Shown here: positions 36,300-46,852 of the stretch, one piece after another | Layout of the letters: each line of letters opens with the position of its first letter | Position numbering within the stretch: the first letter of the stretch is position 1 | From: Cycas panzhihuaensis | Lineage: Eukaryota; Cycadophyta | DNA length: 64,000 bases | Assembly: GCA_023213395.1 (NCBI GenBank) | Contig: CM041465.1 | Coordinates: forward strand, 83,335,741 to 83,399,740 | Direction of reading: 5' to 3' | Translations under genes and position numbers: made by a program | Notes under the pieces: model-generated | The model's database searches: none | Told to the model about the DNA's origin: nothing | What the model saw: the letters and a program-made list of their open reading frames with translations, nothing else

Positions 36300-37343
36300 A
36301 TGGAACCTCCATTTGAAATTGTATTTATTTGCAATTCGATGTGGAGGTAATATATATTATACTTGGTTTGTTTGATTTAGATATGTTGCCTTAGTTTTGA
36401 GATACCACCACTTCATCCATGTTCAAATAGGTTACTCCAATTACTTGACTCTATTTCACATTTATGTTATTTTCTTCATAACTTTTATAAAATAATATAA
36501 TACTTGGACAACTCCTAATAGTATTATGTTATATATAATATTATAATATTATATGTAACAAGATCAAATCATAAAATAAACATTATTGAAAACTTTTTTT
36601 TTTGCATGACTATTAATTGTGATAATACTAAGTATTTGTGTAGATCAAATAATATACTTTGCACGCTACCATCCATATGCTTATAAGTATTAAAGTGATG
36701 TATAATACAATATGATAATTGAAAAGAATTAGTAGAATATATTATATATTAAATATATAAGGTCAGTGATAGGGCAACGAATGGAGGAGAAGACACAATA
36801 TAAGGGAATGTCAATGTAAAATGGAAGATGATGTAGGGAAGACGCAAGATATAAGACAATGCAGAGAACAGAATAGAAGATGATGTAGAGAATAGAATGG
36901 ACAGAAAAGGAATGGAATGAGAACAAGAGTAGGAGTGGGAGTGGACGGAATAGAACATGACATAAAGGTGATACGAGAGGAATGATGCAAGGTGGATGAC
37001 TATTAGTAGTTCTACCGCAACAACTTCATATAATAAGACACAATGCAATGGGTTGCTAGAATGCAAAGAACAAGACATAAGGACTACATAGATGCATTAT
37101 GATAATATGTCAAATGAAATGTAGAGGCTCATTTATATTCATTGTTTGGTTAATAAATATATGTGATATGTAAATTTTAAGATGATATGTAATGATTTAA
37201 AGAATTATGTATGCCTATGCGACTTTTGAATTAATGGAAGAAAGGGTATTAATTTGGGTCAAAGCTTAGTTCTTTAAATGCTAAGAATCAAGAAAATAAG
37301 TTTTGTTGATGAATCTCGATTGAAGACTCACATTAATACCACT
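36300..37343 (-). other. Element G leader, including a purine-rich block
   Basis: About 1 kb between the primer site and the captured fragment. 36770-37000 is rich in GAATGGA/AAGATGATG-like purine strings on the plus strand, which create long Ser/Leu/Phe-rich open frames on the minus strand. I regard these as composition artefacts. The primer site (37342-37328, minus) starts TGGTATTAATGTG and departs from the initiator Met site after its first six to eight bases. Confidence 0.5.
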
Positions 37344-37587
37344 TATTATGGACCTACTTCATTACTTGAGGAGGAAGCCAGATATAATAAATACATAAGA
37401 GCATTTGTAAGATCAAATAGTCCAAAAGACCAATTGATTGATTATAAAAGTCTAAGTGATGCCTGATGTTATAATATAAAGAGTTTTTATATGCATAGAC
37501 CAAACCCTTTCATAAAGGGTTGTAACTATTTAAGAGGCACCCCTTCATTTAATATTCAATTAATTAACCTCAAGGAGGTTTGCAATA
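37344..37587 (-). repeat. 5' LTR of element G (244 bp)
   Basis: Pairs with the 3' LTR. It includes a GAGGAGGAAGCCAGATATAA stretch identical in both copies. Confidence 0.9.
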
Positions 37588-37592
37588 TATTC

Positions 37593-37736
37593 TTCTTTTC
37601 TTCTTTTTTATAGTTTGTGTTTCAATTCAACTAATTTAGCCAACATCTTATCTAGGCTTCTATTGAGAGCTTAGTTCCTTTCTATCAATATTGCTATATT
37701 AAGGACATTGTCTCTATCCATTGGTTTAGTTGTCAT
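37593..37736 (-). pseudogene. gag: Element E gag N-terminus
   Basis: Starts at Met 37736 and reads MTTKPMDRDNVLNIAIL and SLDKMLAKLVELK down to the edge of element G. The frame then continues across G at 34013. It has no separate domain signature; it is assigned by position, strand and its continuity with gag. Confidence 0.55.
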
Positions 37737-37739
37737 TTC

Positions 37740-38221
37740 AATGATCCAAATTATGGTCTTAATTCATAAATAAGTGGTGTGCAATTAAAAATTAAAATAA
37801 AAATTGCTAAAATATTAATACAATGAGATATTTATGAATCAAGTGTAAGAAATCTCTTCAATGATGGTTCATTTGAGAGAGAGAAAGTAAGAGGCTATTC
37901 TTCTAAGGGTGTTCAAGATTTGACTCTAACAAAGTTTCACATACTAGTTTGTATCTCTTCATAGTTCTTTGGGAGAAAACCCTTTTATCTAGCAAAAGTT
38001 TAAACTAAATGATAAACCCATTTGTGTGGCAAAAGATTATTCTCAAATGTAGTATAAGTAATACATTGAGAATTAGTTATTAGCATAAAATCTATGTAAG
38101 GGGGTAATCTTGATCTTACAAGTGCAAGCGTTGAATTGGTACTTAGAATAAGCATGGTCATACCTATGTTCTAAGCATGTTAAAATTATAGAAGTTCTTG
38201 TATACTTAAGTACTAATAAAG
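37740..38221. other. No recognisable gene; flank of the FBPase fragment
   Basis: May contain the 5' leader or LTR of element E on the minus strand, or intron sequence of the FBPase fragment on the plus strand. I found no earlier FBPase exon, no primer binding site and no LTR copy. Confidence 0.4.
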
Positions 38222-38423
38222 GTGTAAATGGTTTTAGTCTTGATCCCTCTCTTGGGAAATTCATTTTGAATCATCCAAATATAAAGATCCCTAAGAAAGG
38301 AAAAAATTATTTAGTGAATAAAGGAAAAGTAAAGAATTAGGATGTACCCACAACAAAGTATATTGAGAAATGTAAGTTCTTTAAGGATGGATTATCCCCT
38401 AAGTCTATAAGATATATTAGAAG
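38222..38423 (+). pseudogene. Fructose-1,6-bisphosphatase exon fragment (cytosolic type)
   Basis: FBPase removes the 1-phosphate from fructose-1,6-bisphosphate in gluconeogenesis and sucrose synthesis. The plus strand gives [39 protein letters not shown] and SPKSIRYI, a block that follows the plant cytosolic enzyme closely. An AG lies just before (38220-38221) and a GT just after (38424-38425), with compatible phases, so this looks like one complete exon of about 202 bp with its splice sites. A TAG at 38338-38340 replaces the Trp of the N-W-D motif, and Glu-to-Lys and Asp-to-Asn changes occur nearby. No other exon was found within the window. It is a broken genomic copy. Confidence 0.9.
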
Positions 38424-39297
38424 GTGTACACCCCCTCATTTCCTCTTCCTATTTACCTAGGAAAGTGTGTTAGCATTTAGGGGAGAAAGGTTTTACCTAT
38501 GTGTGATGTATTTGATTTCATTAGCTTAATATAAAAATGGATCAACAATTCCTAAAGTGGATTTTTGTCATTTACTCAATGTAGGAAATTGATAGTTTAC
38601 TATGGAGGTGAAATAGGGTTAATCCCCATCTCATTTTCATTTCATCCCCCCCTCGATCCCTCTTTTCTTTTATGGTTATAAGTTCTCAAAGGAGGTAGTG
38701 AAGAGTGCCTAGGGGGATATCCTTTTGTATTTTATGTAGGGTTTATGAAGAAAGTGACTAAAAATCTGCATAAATTATATTCATACTTTGACCTTCTTCT
38801 TAATATGAGATTTCATTTATTAGTTTTCTTCTTTTAGGTCATGATGTACACCCCAAGGTTTCATTTGTAGTGGTAATTTATAAACTATGAAGGTCGAGCC
38901 CAAAGCATTAGGACATCTCAACATAATGGCATGGAGTGTTTGATTTCATTTCTAGGCCTATATATAGAGTGTTTATCCTTTATTTTAGAAATAGAAAATG
39001 CAATATAATAGTATCTTAGGGGTTAAGCAAATCTTCAATCCCATATGAAATTCTTCAGCTTTATCAATGTTCATAATAGATGGAAGTAGTTAGAAAATTC
39101 CACTACTTCTCCTTTGGTTAAATAATATTATTATAATCCTAGGTTTCTTGTTGTAGATTCTTAGCTTAGATTTATGTTTATATACTATAGTTGGTGATAC
39201 AATGAGGAGAGGAATATATAGTAGCCAGAGGAAAAGGCTACTACTTGTAATAATTGTGATTCCCACTCTGTGTCATCTTGTTAGAAGTGATGGTCCA
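38424..39297. other. No recognisable gene
   Basis: AT-rich, no domain on either strand. It could be intron downstream of the FBPase exon. A weak C-R-K-L-I-V-Y-Y-G-G reading near 38590 vaguely recalls the next FBPase exon but lacks the residues before it. Confidence 0.45.
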
Positions 39298-39302
39298 GTT
39301 TC

Positions 39303-39942
39303 TGTTAGATATATGACAACAATTATGCAAAAGCTTTAATTTTTTAGACCTTTGTTGGCATAGTTTCCCATAATCTTTCCTTAGGGGGATCTAAAGGAGG
39401 TGGAGCCTCTCTTAGCTAGGGGATGGAGGGGGAGTTAAAACCCTTCCCCACCCTACAAGTGGGGGTTCGAGGGTGATAGACCTTGAAGCAAAAAGCCAGG
39501 GCTCAAAACCTATCAAATTGTAAAGGGAATCTAGACCATTCATCAAAAAGACCTAGATCTGATAGTTATGATTGATGTGCCTTTCTTGTAACCTATTTTT
39601 AGGGTAATTGTATCACATTATATTGTATTACATCACATTAAGAGTGAGTGGTTATTGGTTGTTATTATTATGAAATTTCTATTGTAACTGCATGTACAAT
39701 CTTTTATTTTTGACTAAAAAGGATCGATACCTTTCTACTGTGGATGTTTCCCTAGCACTCTGCTAGGGTTTTACCACGTTAAAATCTATGTATTAGGTAA
39801 TATATATGCTTTCTTATATATGTTGAATAATCTCTAGTTTTAGATACTTGCATTTATTATAGTTTTGAATCCTTGTTATTATTGCAAAAAAGTTAGATCT
39901 TGATGGTTGGTTTTAGTTATTTAGACCAGGTTTTCTTAATAA
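39303..39942 (+). repeat. 5' LTR of element H (about 640 bp)
   Basis: Starts TGTTAGATAT and ends next to the primer site. It matches 43977-44644 except for about 28 bp fewer in a 15-bp tandem repeat. Confidence 0.93.
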
Positions 39943-39943
39943 G

Positions 39944-39956
39944 TGGTAATAGAACC
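39944..39956 (+). promoter_or_regulatory. Element H primer binding site
   Basis: TGGTAATAGAACC, related to TGGTATCAGAGCC for initiator tRNA-Met with three differences. One base separates it from the LTR. Confidence 0.8.
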
Positions 39957-40017
39957 ACTCATATTTTATAGCAAATCTATAAAAGGTTTGGTGTTGGTTC
40001 ATGTTATATCAAATGGG

Positions 40018-40820
40018 AAAAGTAATGAATGTAAAGTTTGAGGTGGAGAAGTTCAATAAGAAAAATAACTTTAAGTTATAGAAGCTCAAAGCATATGATA
40101 ATTTGGTGTAGTAGGGATTGTACAAAGCCCTGGAAGGTAAGTCAAAGAAACCATTGGGAATGACTAATGAAGAATGGGAAGACATAAAAAAAATAGCCCT
40201 TGTCACAATATATTTGTACTTGGAAGATGAAGTTCTATTTAACATTGCAAATAAAAATTTAATGGTAGGGTTATGGACAAATTTAAAAAGCATGTACATG
40301 ACAAAGTCTGTGACCAATTGAATATACTTGAAGAGGTAATTGTATTCATTTCATATGAAGGGAGGTACTAAAATTCTTGATCATTTAAATGTCTTTAATA
40401 CTCTTATATGTCAGTTGGATAGTATTAGTGTAAAACTAGAGGATGAAGATAAGGCTATAACCTTGTTATGTTCATTACTTAAGTTCTAGGATAACGTTAT
40501 CACCCCATTAGCTTCAATGCTACTAATGAGATAAACTATGACTCTATTGTGATTACATTTTTGATTACATAGGTGAGGAGGAGACCCATTTTAGAAACCT
40601 TTAGACCAAAAGCTATGGTAATTAGAGGTAGATCCATGGAGAGAAGACAAAGTTCTAGAGATACATCAAGATTGAAGTTAAAAGGTAAGAAGGGTAAACT
40701 AAGATGTTAGTATTATAATAAGACAAGTCACCTCAAGAAGGATTTTTGGAAGAGGAAGGAGTTCTAGAAGAAGGAAGACCTTGCCAAGGAGGCAAATCAA
40801 GTTGAATTGAGTTAAGGTAT
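40018..40820 (+). pseudogene. gag: Element H gag remnant
   Basis: Gag begins near 40018 and includes FNKKNNFKL and, at 40118-40321, the open piece YKALEGKSKKPLGMTNEEW, a copia gag block in which a helix precedes W-x-x-x-x-x-x-A. The zinc knuckle at about 40706-40747 reads C-stop-YYNKTSHLKKDF. Only the first Cys and the His remain. It would have packaged element RNA. Confidence 0.85.
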
Positions 40821-40869
40821 GGATAATGATGTCTTGGTTGCATGCAATGTTTCACATTATCATAATGAT

Positions 40870-42130
40870 TAACTATTAGATTCATATGCTTCTCACCACA
40901 TTTGTCCACATAAGAGTTGGTTTTCTGCATACTAACCTCTTGACGATGGTGATATTCTCATGGAAAATGATGTTTTATATAGAACTATTGGGGTTGGTTG
41001 CATTAGAATAAAGATGTTCAATGGTATAGTAAGAACATTGATAGAAGTTAGACATTTACCTAAATTTAAAAGAAACCTAATTTCTTTGGGTGAATTAGAT
41101 TCCAATGGTTGCAAGTATATAGGCCATGGAGGAGTTTTGAAGATGTCAAAGGGCACCTTAGTTATCATAAAGGCTTAAGGAAACCTTTACACTTTGATTA
41201 GAAGAACAGAAATCGGTCAAGTAGTTAGAGTGTTAAAGACAGTAGAAGATCCTACTTGATTATGGCATCAAAGGTTGGGGCACATAAGAAAGAAAGGATT
41301 GAAAGTGTTGATGAACCATAAGTTACTTCCTAACTTGAAATTTTAGATTTGATATTTTATAAATATTATGTCTTTAAAAAGTAGGGTAGAATCATATTTA
41401 ATATAAGAAGTAACATGAGTAAAGATATTCTAGATCATTCCCATTTATATGTATGAGAACTAACCCTGATGATATCTTATGGAGGAGCATTATATTTTCT
41501 AAAATTCATAGATGACTTCTCCAAGAAGGTGTAGATCTATTTTTTAAAGAGAAAGTTTGATGTATCAAGTGTGTTTAAATAATTTAAAGCTCTAGTTGAA
41601 AAGAGTATAGGCAAGTCAATCAAACTACTTACGAATAGATAATGGAGGTGAGTTCAATTCTTTAGAGTTTAAAAACTATTATAAAGAATCAGGGATTGAA
41701 AGACATAAGACCACAAGTTATACTCTGTAGTAGAATAGCATTACAGAATGCATGAATAGAACTCTTTTAGAAAGAGCAAGGAGTATGCTGAGTAATGCAG
41801 GCATGGAGTAGGGCTTATGTGTAGAAGGAGTTCTAACAGCTTGTTATCTGGTAAACAAATCACCATCACTTGCAATAGAATATAAAATTCCTAAAGAGGT
41901 ATAAATCAGTCATCCATGTTATTATATAAATTTGAAAATATTTGGTTATAATGCTTATTCTTTTCTTGTTAAAAGAAAAGCATACTAAATTAGACCTAAA
42001 ATCTAAATGGTACATCTTTGTTTAGTATGGTGATAAGGATGGAGTTAAGGGATACAGGTTATGGGATCCTACTACCTATAAAATCATCATCAAAAGAGAT
42101 GTGGTATTTGATAAATCTTCTTTTCTAAAA
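40870..42130 (+). pseudogene. pol: Element H protease and integrase remnant
   Basis: Protease motif LLDSYASHHICPHKSWF (DSY at 40879-40887 instead of DSG), followed by IGVGCIRIKMF and EVRHLPKFKRNLISLG. The pre-integrase His block WHQRLGHIRKKGL lies near 41265. The core has DNGGEFNS (about 41639) and TECMNRTLLERARSML (about 41742), so the catalytic Glu is kept; the codons just before it are TAG TAG (41728-41733), where the family has two Gln. The C-terminal segment continues to about 42100 with stops. Confidence 0.9.
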
Positions 42131-42389
42131 TCTAAAAAATATAGAAGTTGAAATGAAATAGGAACCAAAAAGTAAACATCAACAGGTTAAGGTTGAAACC
42201 CAACCATCTTTAGAAGAAGAAAAGAAGGAAGAGTTTTTTGAAGATAAACTTGCTAAAGAAATATAGGAATATATTGATACTTCTCAACCACCTATAAGAA
42301 GATCTACATGGGTCAGGCATCCTTTTGAAAGGTACAACCCATCCAATTTTATTGCTTTGATTTCTAATGATGGTGAACCTACATGTTAT

Positions 42390-43930
42390 TAGGAAGTAAT
42401 AAATGATGACTATAATGCAAAGTGGATAAGGACTATGCATGAAGAAATGGATTTCCTAGAGAAGATTAATTCATGGGACCTAGTAGAACTTCCACAAGGT
42501 AGGAAAACTATTGGTTACAGGTGGGTCTACAAAAGGAAAACTAATGTTGATGGGAAAGTTGATAGATACAGAGAAATATTAGTGGAAAACAATTTTGCAC
42601 AAAAAACATGTATAGATTTCCATAAAATCTTCTCACCAGTTATTAAGCTTATTTCTATTTAGGTTCTATTAGAATTGGTGGCTTTACTTGATTTAGAGTT
42701 GGAGTAATTAGATGTTAAAACTACATTTCTACATGGATATTTAGAAGAAGAGATATATATGGAACAACCATAAGGTTTTATACAGGATGGCAAGAATAGA
42801 TTTATATGTAGGCTTGGGAAATCTTTATATGGCCTAAAGTAATCTCCCAGGCAATGTTACAAGAAGTTTAATTCCTTCATGGAGAGCCAGAATTTTAAAA
42901 GAAATGAGTATGACCATTATATTTGTTTTAAAATTTTAGACAATAATTTATTTATCATGTTTGTATTATATGTTGATGACATACTTGTGGCAAGAAAAAG
43001 TATGGTAGAAATCAATAAGTTGAAGGCTTAATTATCTAGGATGTTTGATATAAAGTATCTTGAAGCAACAAAATAAATCTTAAGCATAGAGATATATAGA
43101 GACATGAAGAATGGTAAGATTTGTTTATCACAATAGAAATATATAGAGAAGATACTAACTAAATTTGGTATGGTAAATATGAAACTAATTCTATTTGCTT
43201 CTTATTTCAAGTTGTCTTCAAGTTTGAGTCATAGTTCTAAGAAAGAAAAGGAATATATGTCTCATGTACCTTATGATAGTGTAGTAGGAAGATTAATGTA
43301 TGCCATGGTATGTATAAGACCTAATATTTCACATGTAGTTAGTATGGTTAGAAGATACATGGTAAATCCAGGCAAAGAGTATTAGGTGGTAATGACATGG
43401 GTGCTTTAGTATTTAAGAGGCACAAGTAACTATTGCATCACCTTCAGTGGTATAGGTAATTCAGTTTGTGGATATATAAATGTAGATTTTATAGGAGACT
43501 TGGATAAAAGAAGGTTAACTTTAGGTTATGTGTTTACTCTTGTAAATAGTCCAATTAGTTGGATGTCTAAACTTTAAAGTTTAATTACTTTATCCACTAT
43601 AAAAGCTAAGTATATTACTATAACACATGTTTGTAAGGAGGCAATTTAGTTGTAGGGTCTATTGGGTGATCTTGGAAGGGTATAAGATAAGGTAAAGGTA
43701 TTTTGTGATAGTCAAAGTACCATTTACTTAGCTAAGAATCTAGCTTACTATAATAGGATAAAGCATGTTACAATCAAATATCATTTTGTGAGATAGGTTG
43801 CTAAAGCAAGTGTAGTAGCTGTTAAGAAGGTTAATACTCATTAGAATTATACATACATGTTCACTAAACTAGTATTACTAGAGAAGCTTAAATGGAGTAT
43901 GGATTTTCTTGGCTTGTAGAAAAGATGATG
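42390..43930 (+). pseudogene. pol: Element H reverse transcriptase-RNase H remnant
   Basis: Reads NSWDLVELPQGRKTIGYRWV, VKTTFLHGYLEEEIYMEQP and SLYGLK-stop-SPRQCYKKFNSF. The stop at 42840-42842 replaces the Gln of the G-L-K-Q motif. The catalytic YVDD is intact at 42970-42981. RNase H follows with YINVDFIGDLDKRR, TIKAKY and a CDSQSTIYLAKN block near 43710. The stretch 42435-43920 holds one frame with a dozen or so stops. It is the longest continuous polymerase reading among the copia elements here. Confidence 0.92.
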
Positions 43931-43976
43931 AATAGTTCAGGAAAGGTATCAGGAATATTATTGTCAAGGTGGAGAT

Positions 43977-44644
43977 TATTAGATATGTGACAATAATTAT
44001 GAGAGGGCTTTAATTTTTTGGACCTTTGTTGGTGTAGTTTTCTCACTAATCTTTCCTTGAGGGGATCTAAGGGGGGTGGTAGCCCTTTTTGGTTGAGGGA
44101 TATAGGGGGAGTTAGAACCCCACCTTGTAAGTGGAGGTTTGAGGGTGATAACACCTAAAGCAAAAAACTAGGGCTTAAAACCTATCAAATTATAAAGGAA
44201 ATCTAGGTCGTTCATCAAAAAGACCTAGATCTAATGGCTATGATTGATGTACCTTTCTTATAACTTAATTTTAGGGTAATTGTATTACATTATATTGTAT
44301 TACATTATATTGTATTACATTATATTATATTACATTATATTGTAAGTAGGTGGCTATTGATTATTACTGCTGTAAAAATTCTATGGTGATTACATATTTA
44401 ATTTTTCATTCTTGACTAAAAAAGATCGATACCTTTCTTATGTGGTTGTTTTCCTAACACTTTGTTAGGGTTTTACCACCTTAAAATCTATGTACTAGGT
44501 AATGTGTATTCTTTCTTATATATGTTGAATAATCTATGGTTTTAGATACTTATATTTATTATAGTTTTGAATCCTTGTTATTGTTATAAAGTATTTAGAT
44601 CTTGGTGGCTAGTTTTGGTTATTTAGACTAGGTTTTCTCAATAG
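43977..44644 (+). repeat. 3' LTR of element H (about 668 bp)
   Basis: Starts TATTAGATAT (TG changed to TA). It is about 28 bp longer than the 5' LTR because of extra units of a 15-bp repeat at 44277-44342. Confidence 0.93.
44277..44342 (+). repeat. 15-bp tandem repeat in the 3' LTR of element H
   Basis: About four units of TGTATTACATTATAT. The 5' LTR has about two less regular units at the same place, so the array grew or shrank after insertion. Confidence 0.85.
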
Positions 44645-44649
44645 CTTTC

Positions 44650-45479
44650 TCTTTTAAAATTTTGACCAAGGCATTATTAATACCCACCTTGTTTGCAAGG
44701 GAAATAATTGTATTTTCCATCAAAACTCTTGTTATAGATGAGATATCAACTAACTTGTATAGTTCCACTACTTTTAGGGTTATTAAAAGTTTTCAATAAT
44801 TTGCATATATTATGGAGTTTTCAATATAAATATTATTTCTTTAACCAACACCCGAAACATATGATTTTTTTGATGGTATCATTTTAATGTTAAAAAGGTA
44901 GATTATGTATCATGGGCCTAGTCTTTTTTTAAAATGTTTTATTTTATATTTATGTATGTGTGTGTGTGCATGCTTATATATTATAAGTTTTAAATGGATA
45001 CTTTTCTTACAGTTTGTAGAGTTTGATGGTTGCCTCATGTCGTTACAAGTTCCAGAGTTTTGATGGATACCTTATAAGTCTTATTTGTACAATTTCCAGA
45101 GTTTAATGGCTACCTTATTGATGTTCCTTTATAGGTTTCTTAGGGTTTGATGGTTGCCTTCTAGGTTTTGTTTTACTACCAAAGCCTATTTTACTAGGCC
45201 TATTCATTTACACTTAGTAGTGGGTGAGTAGATTTGTTAAGTCTTTTAGAGAGTTTTCTCCATGTGGGTAATAATTTTATGGAGGAGGGTATATCAATGG
45301 ATTATGTAAAGGGTCTGATTTGGAAACCTATTTGCTCATTTTTATTAGATATATTAAATACTTTATAAGTATTACATAGGTATAAGCATTGCACTTAAGC
45401 CCCTTTAAGGGGCCTTAGGGGCCTATTGAAATGAATCAAACCACCCTAAAGTTTCATAAAGTTATTACCACTTTACTAT
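44650..45479. other. No clear gene; possible leader or LTR of element I with imperfect repeats
   Basis: Contains a short GT repeat at 44951-44968 and four imperfect copies of a GAGTTTGATGGTTGCCT-like motif near 45019, 45056, 45099 and 45150, spaced about 40-50 bp. This may be the 5' LTR or leader of element I, but no second copy lies in the window. A GCCCCTTTAAGGGGC near-palindrome sits at about 45398. Confidence 0.45.
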
Positions 45480-46852
45480 TAAATGAGACAAGATAAAAAT
45501 CTTTTGAAGATTATACAAAAAAGAGGCATTGGCAATGAGAGGCCATTGGTTAGATCATGGCCAACAAAGGTCTAGGTATAGATGATCAAAATCTAAAGAA
45601 AAATTTTAATCTCTAAGTAGAGGCCTAATCGTATGCTAAAAATGTAGGAAGATTGACTATATAAATAGCTAGTATAGAGCTAAGGTTAACAAGGGTAAAT
45701 TACCTGAAGTTATTTCTTCCATGGTAACAAAAGCCTCTGATGAATCTGATGGTAATATTTATTTAGCTACCTTAAGCAAGATGCCAAATGTTGAGTATTA
45801 GTTAATTGACTCTAATGCCTCTCTTTATGTTACTCCCCATAGGGAGTGATTTTATAAAAGTATTAACGTAGGTGAAGTATTCCTTGAGGACCATTACCCA
45901 TATAAAATCATAGGTTGTGGAAGGATGAAGGTTCAGTCTAGGAATGGAAGGGTTAAAACTATCCCTGATATAAATCATATTCCTAGTTTAGATATAACCT
46001 TATTATCTATTAATTAATTAGGTGATGTAAGAATCAAAACAACTTTCAATAAAGATAGTTATAGAATAGTTCAAGGAGCATTGGTATTAGTAAGAGGGGT
46101 TCGATATGGAATGTTGTATAAACTTGGTGTTACCATAATGAGTGCTAGTAGTTATAGTTTGATTCTTGTAGAATGTAGCAGTAATACAGGTGGCACCTAA
46201 ATGTTGTTGATTAGTAAGACTATGTTGTAGTATCAGAGATTAGGCCACATTGAAGAAAAAAACCTCTATGATCCACTCTTTAAAAGTATAGTTAAAGATA
46301 TCTCTAGGATTAATAACTCTATTGATTTCGATTTGTGTGAGTATTGTCTAATTTGAAGAGAGTGAAAGGGATTCTACAACTGGTGCACAACAATATTTTT
46401 AGGCTTGCTAATATACCCTCTTTAGGTGCGTTTAGGTATTTTATTTTATTTATTAATAATTTCTTGAGAAAGATATTATTATACTTTCTCAAGTAGAAAT
46501 CTAAGATTTTTAGTAAATTCAAGAAATTCAAGGCCTTGGTTGAAAATTAAATCAATATGACAATTAAGGTACTAAGAACTGATAATGGAGGTGAGTTTTT
46601 CTTAAATGAATTTGAGTAGATCTGTAAGCAATGTGGAATAGTAAGGCAGAAGATAACTCCTTATGTCATAATTGAATAGAGTTGCTGAAAGGATGAATAT
46701 GACCTTATTGAAAAGATCAAGGAGCATGCTTAGCAATACTAATTTAGAGAATAAATTTTAGAATGAGGCTATGATGACTGTGAGCTACCTAATAAACAAA
46801 TTGTTAACAATTACTTTGGCGAATAAAATGCCTAAAGAAGCATGATTTGGCA
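45480..46852 (+). pseudogene. pol: Element I, left part: copia gag end, protease and integrase first part
   Basis: Copia (+) that is cut by element J. Gag end: AMRGHWLDHGQQRSRYR and a zinc knuckle near 45630 reading C-stop-KCRKIDYINS-stop-Y. The protease is LIDSNASLYVTPHRE (DSN at 45808-45816, not DSG). Integrase: YQRLGHIEEKN near 46232, DNGGEF near 46579 and VAERMNMTLLKRSRSML (Glu 46687-46689 kept), then NEAMMTVSYLINK, ending in PKEA-stop-FGM at 46852. The next block of the same domain is found at 63041. Confidence 0.87.

Larger units (their letters stand above)
34014..37587 (-). mobile_element. Element G: non-autonomous LTR element carrying a host BRCT gene fragment
   Basis: A 3574-bp unit bounded by two direct repeats of exactly 244 bp, with a perfect TATTC duplication on both sides and a clean break in element E gag. 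On the minus strand a TGGTAT-starting primer site follows the 5' LTR, and a polypurine tract (AAGGGGGAGGAAT, about 34270-34258) precedes the 3' LTR. Inside I see no gag, protease, polymerase or integrase domain except a short C-terminal tail (about 34400-34290). Instead, about 1.5 kb encodes two BRCT domains of a plant nuclear protein. This is what gene capture by an LTR retrotransposon looks like. Confidence 0.9.
39303..44644 (+). mobile_element. Element H: full-length Ty1/copia
   Basis: LTRs at 39303-39942 and 43977-44644, a primer site after the first, then gag, protease, integrase, reverse transcriptase and RNase H in copia order, and a polypurine tract (AAGGTGGAGAT) before the second LTR. 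Flanking 5 bp read GTTTC (39298-39302) and CTTTC (44645-44649), four of five alike. From the RT core at about 42435 to the RNase H end, the reading frame is continuous except for in-frame stops, so most decay is by substitution. Confidence 0.94.

Noticed and set aside
36729-37078. 65- and 109-codon Ser/Leu-rich open frames in element G
   Set aside because: They are produced by a purine-rich low-complexity block read on the opposite strand; no domain.
38580-38610. Possible next FBPase exon (Y-Y-G-G reading)
   Set aside because: Only three or four residues fit, with one extra residue, and the strongly conserved residues just before are absent.
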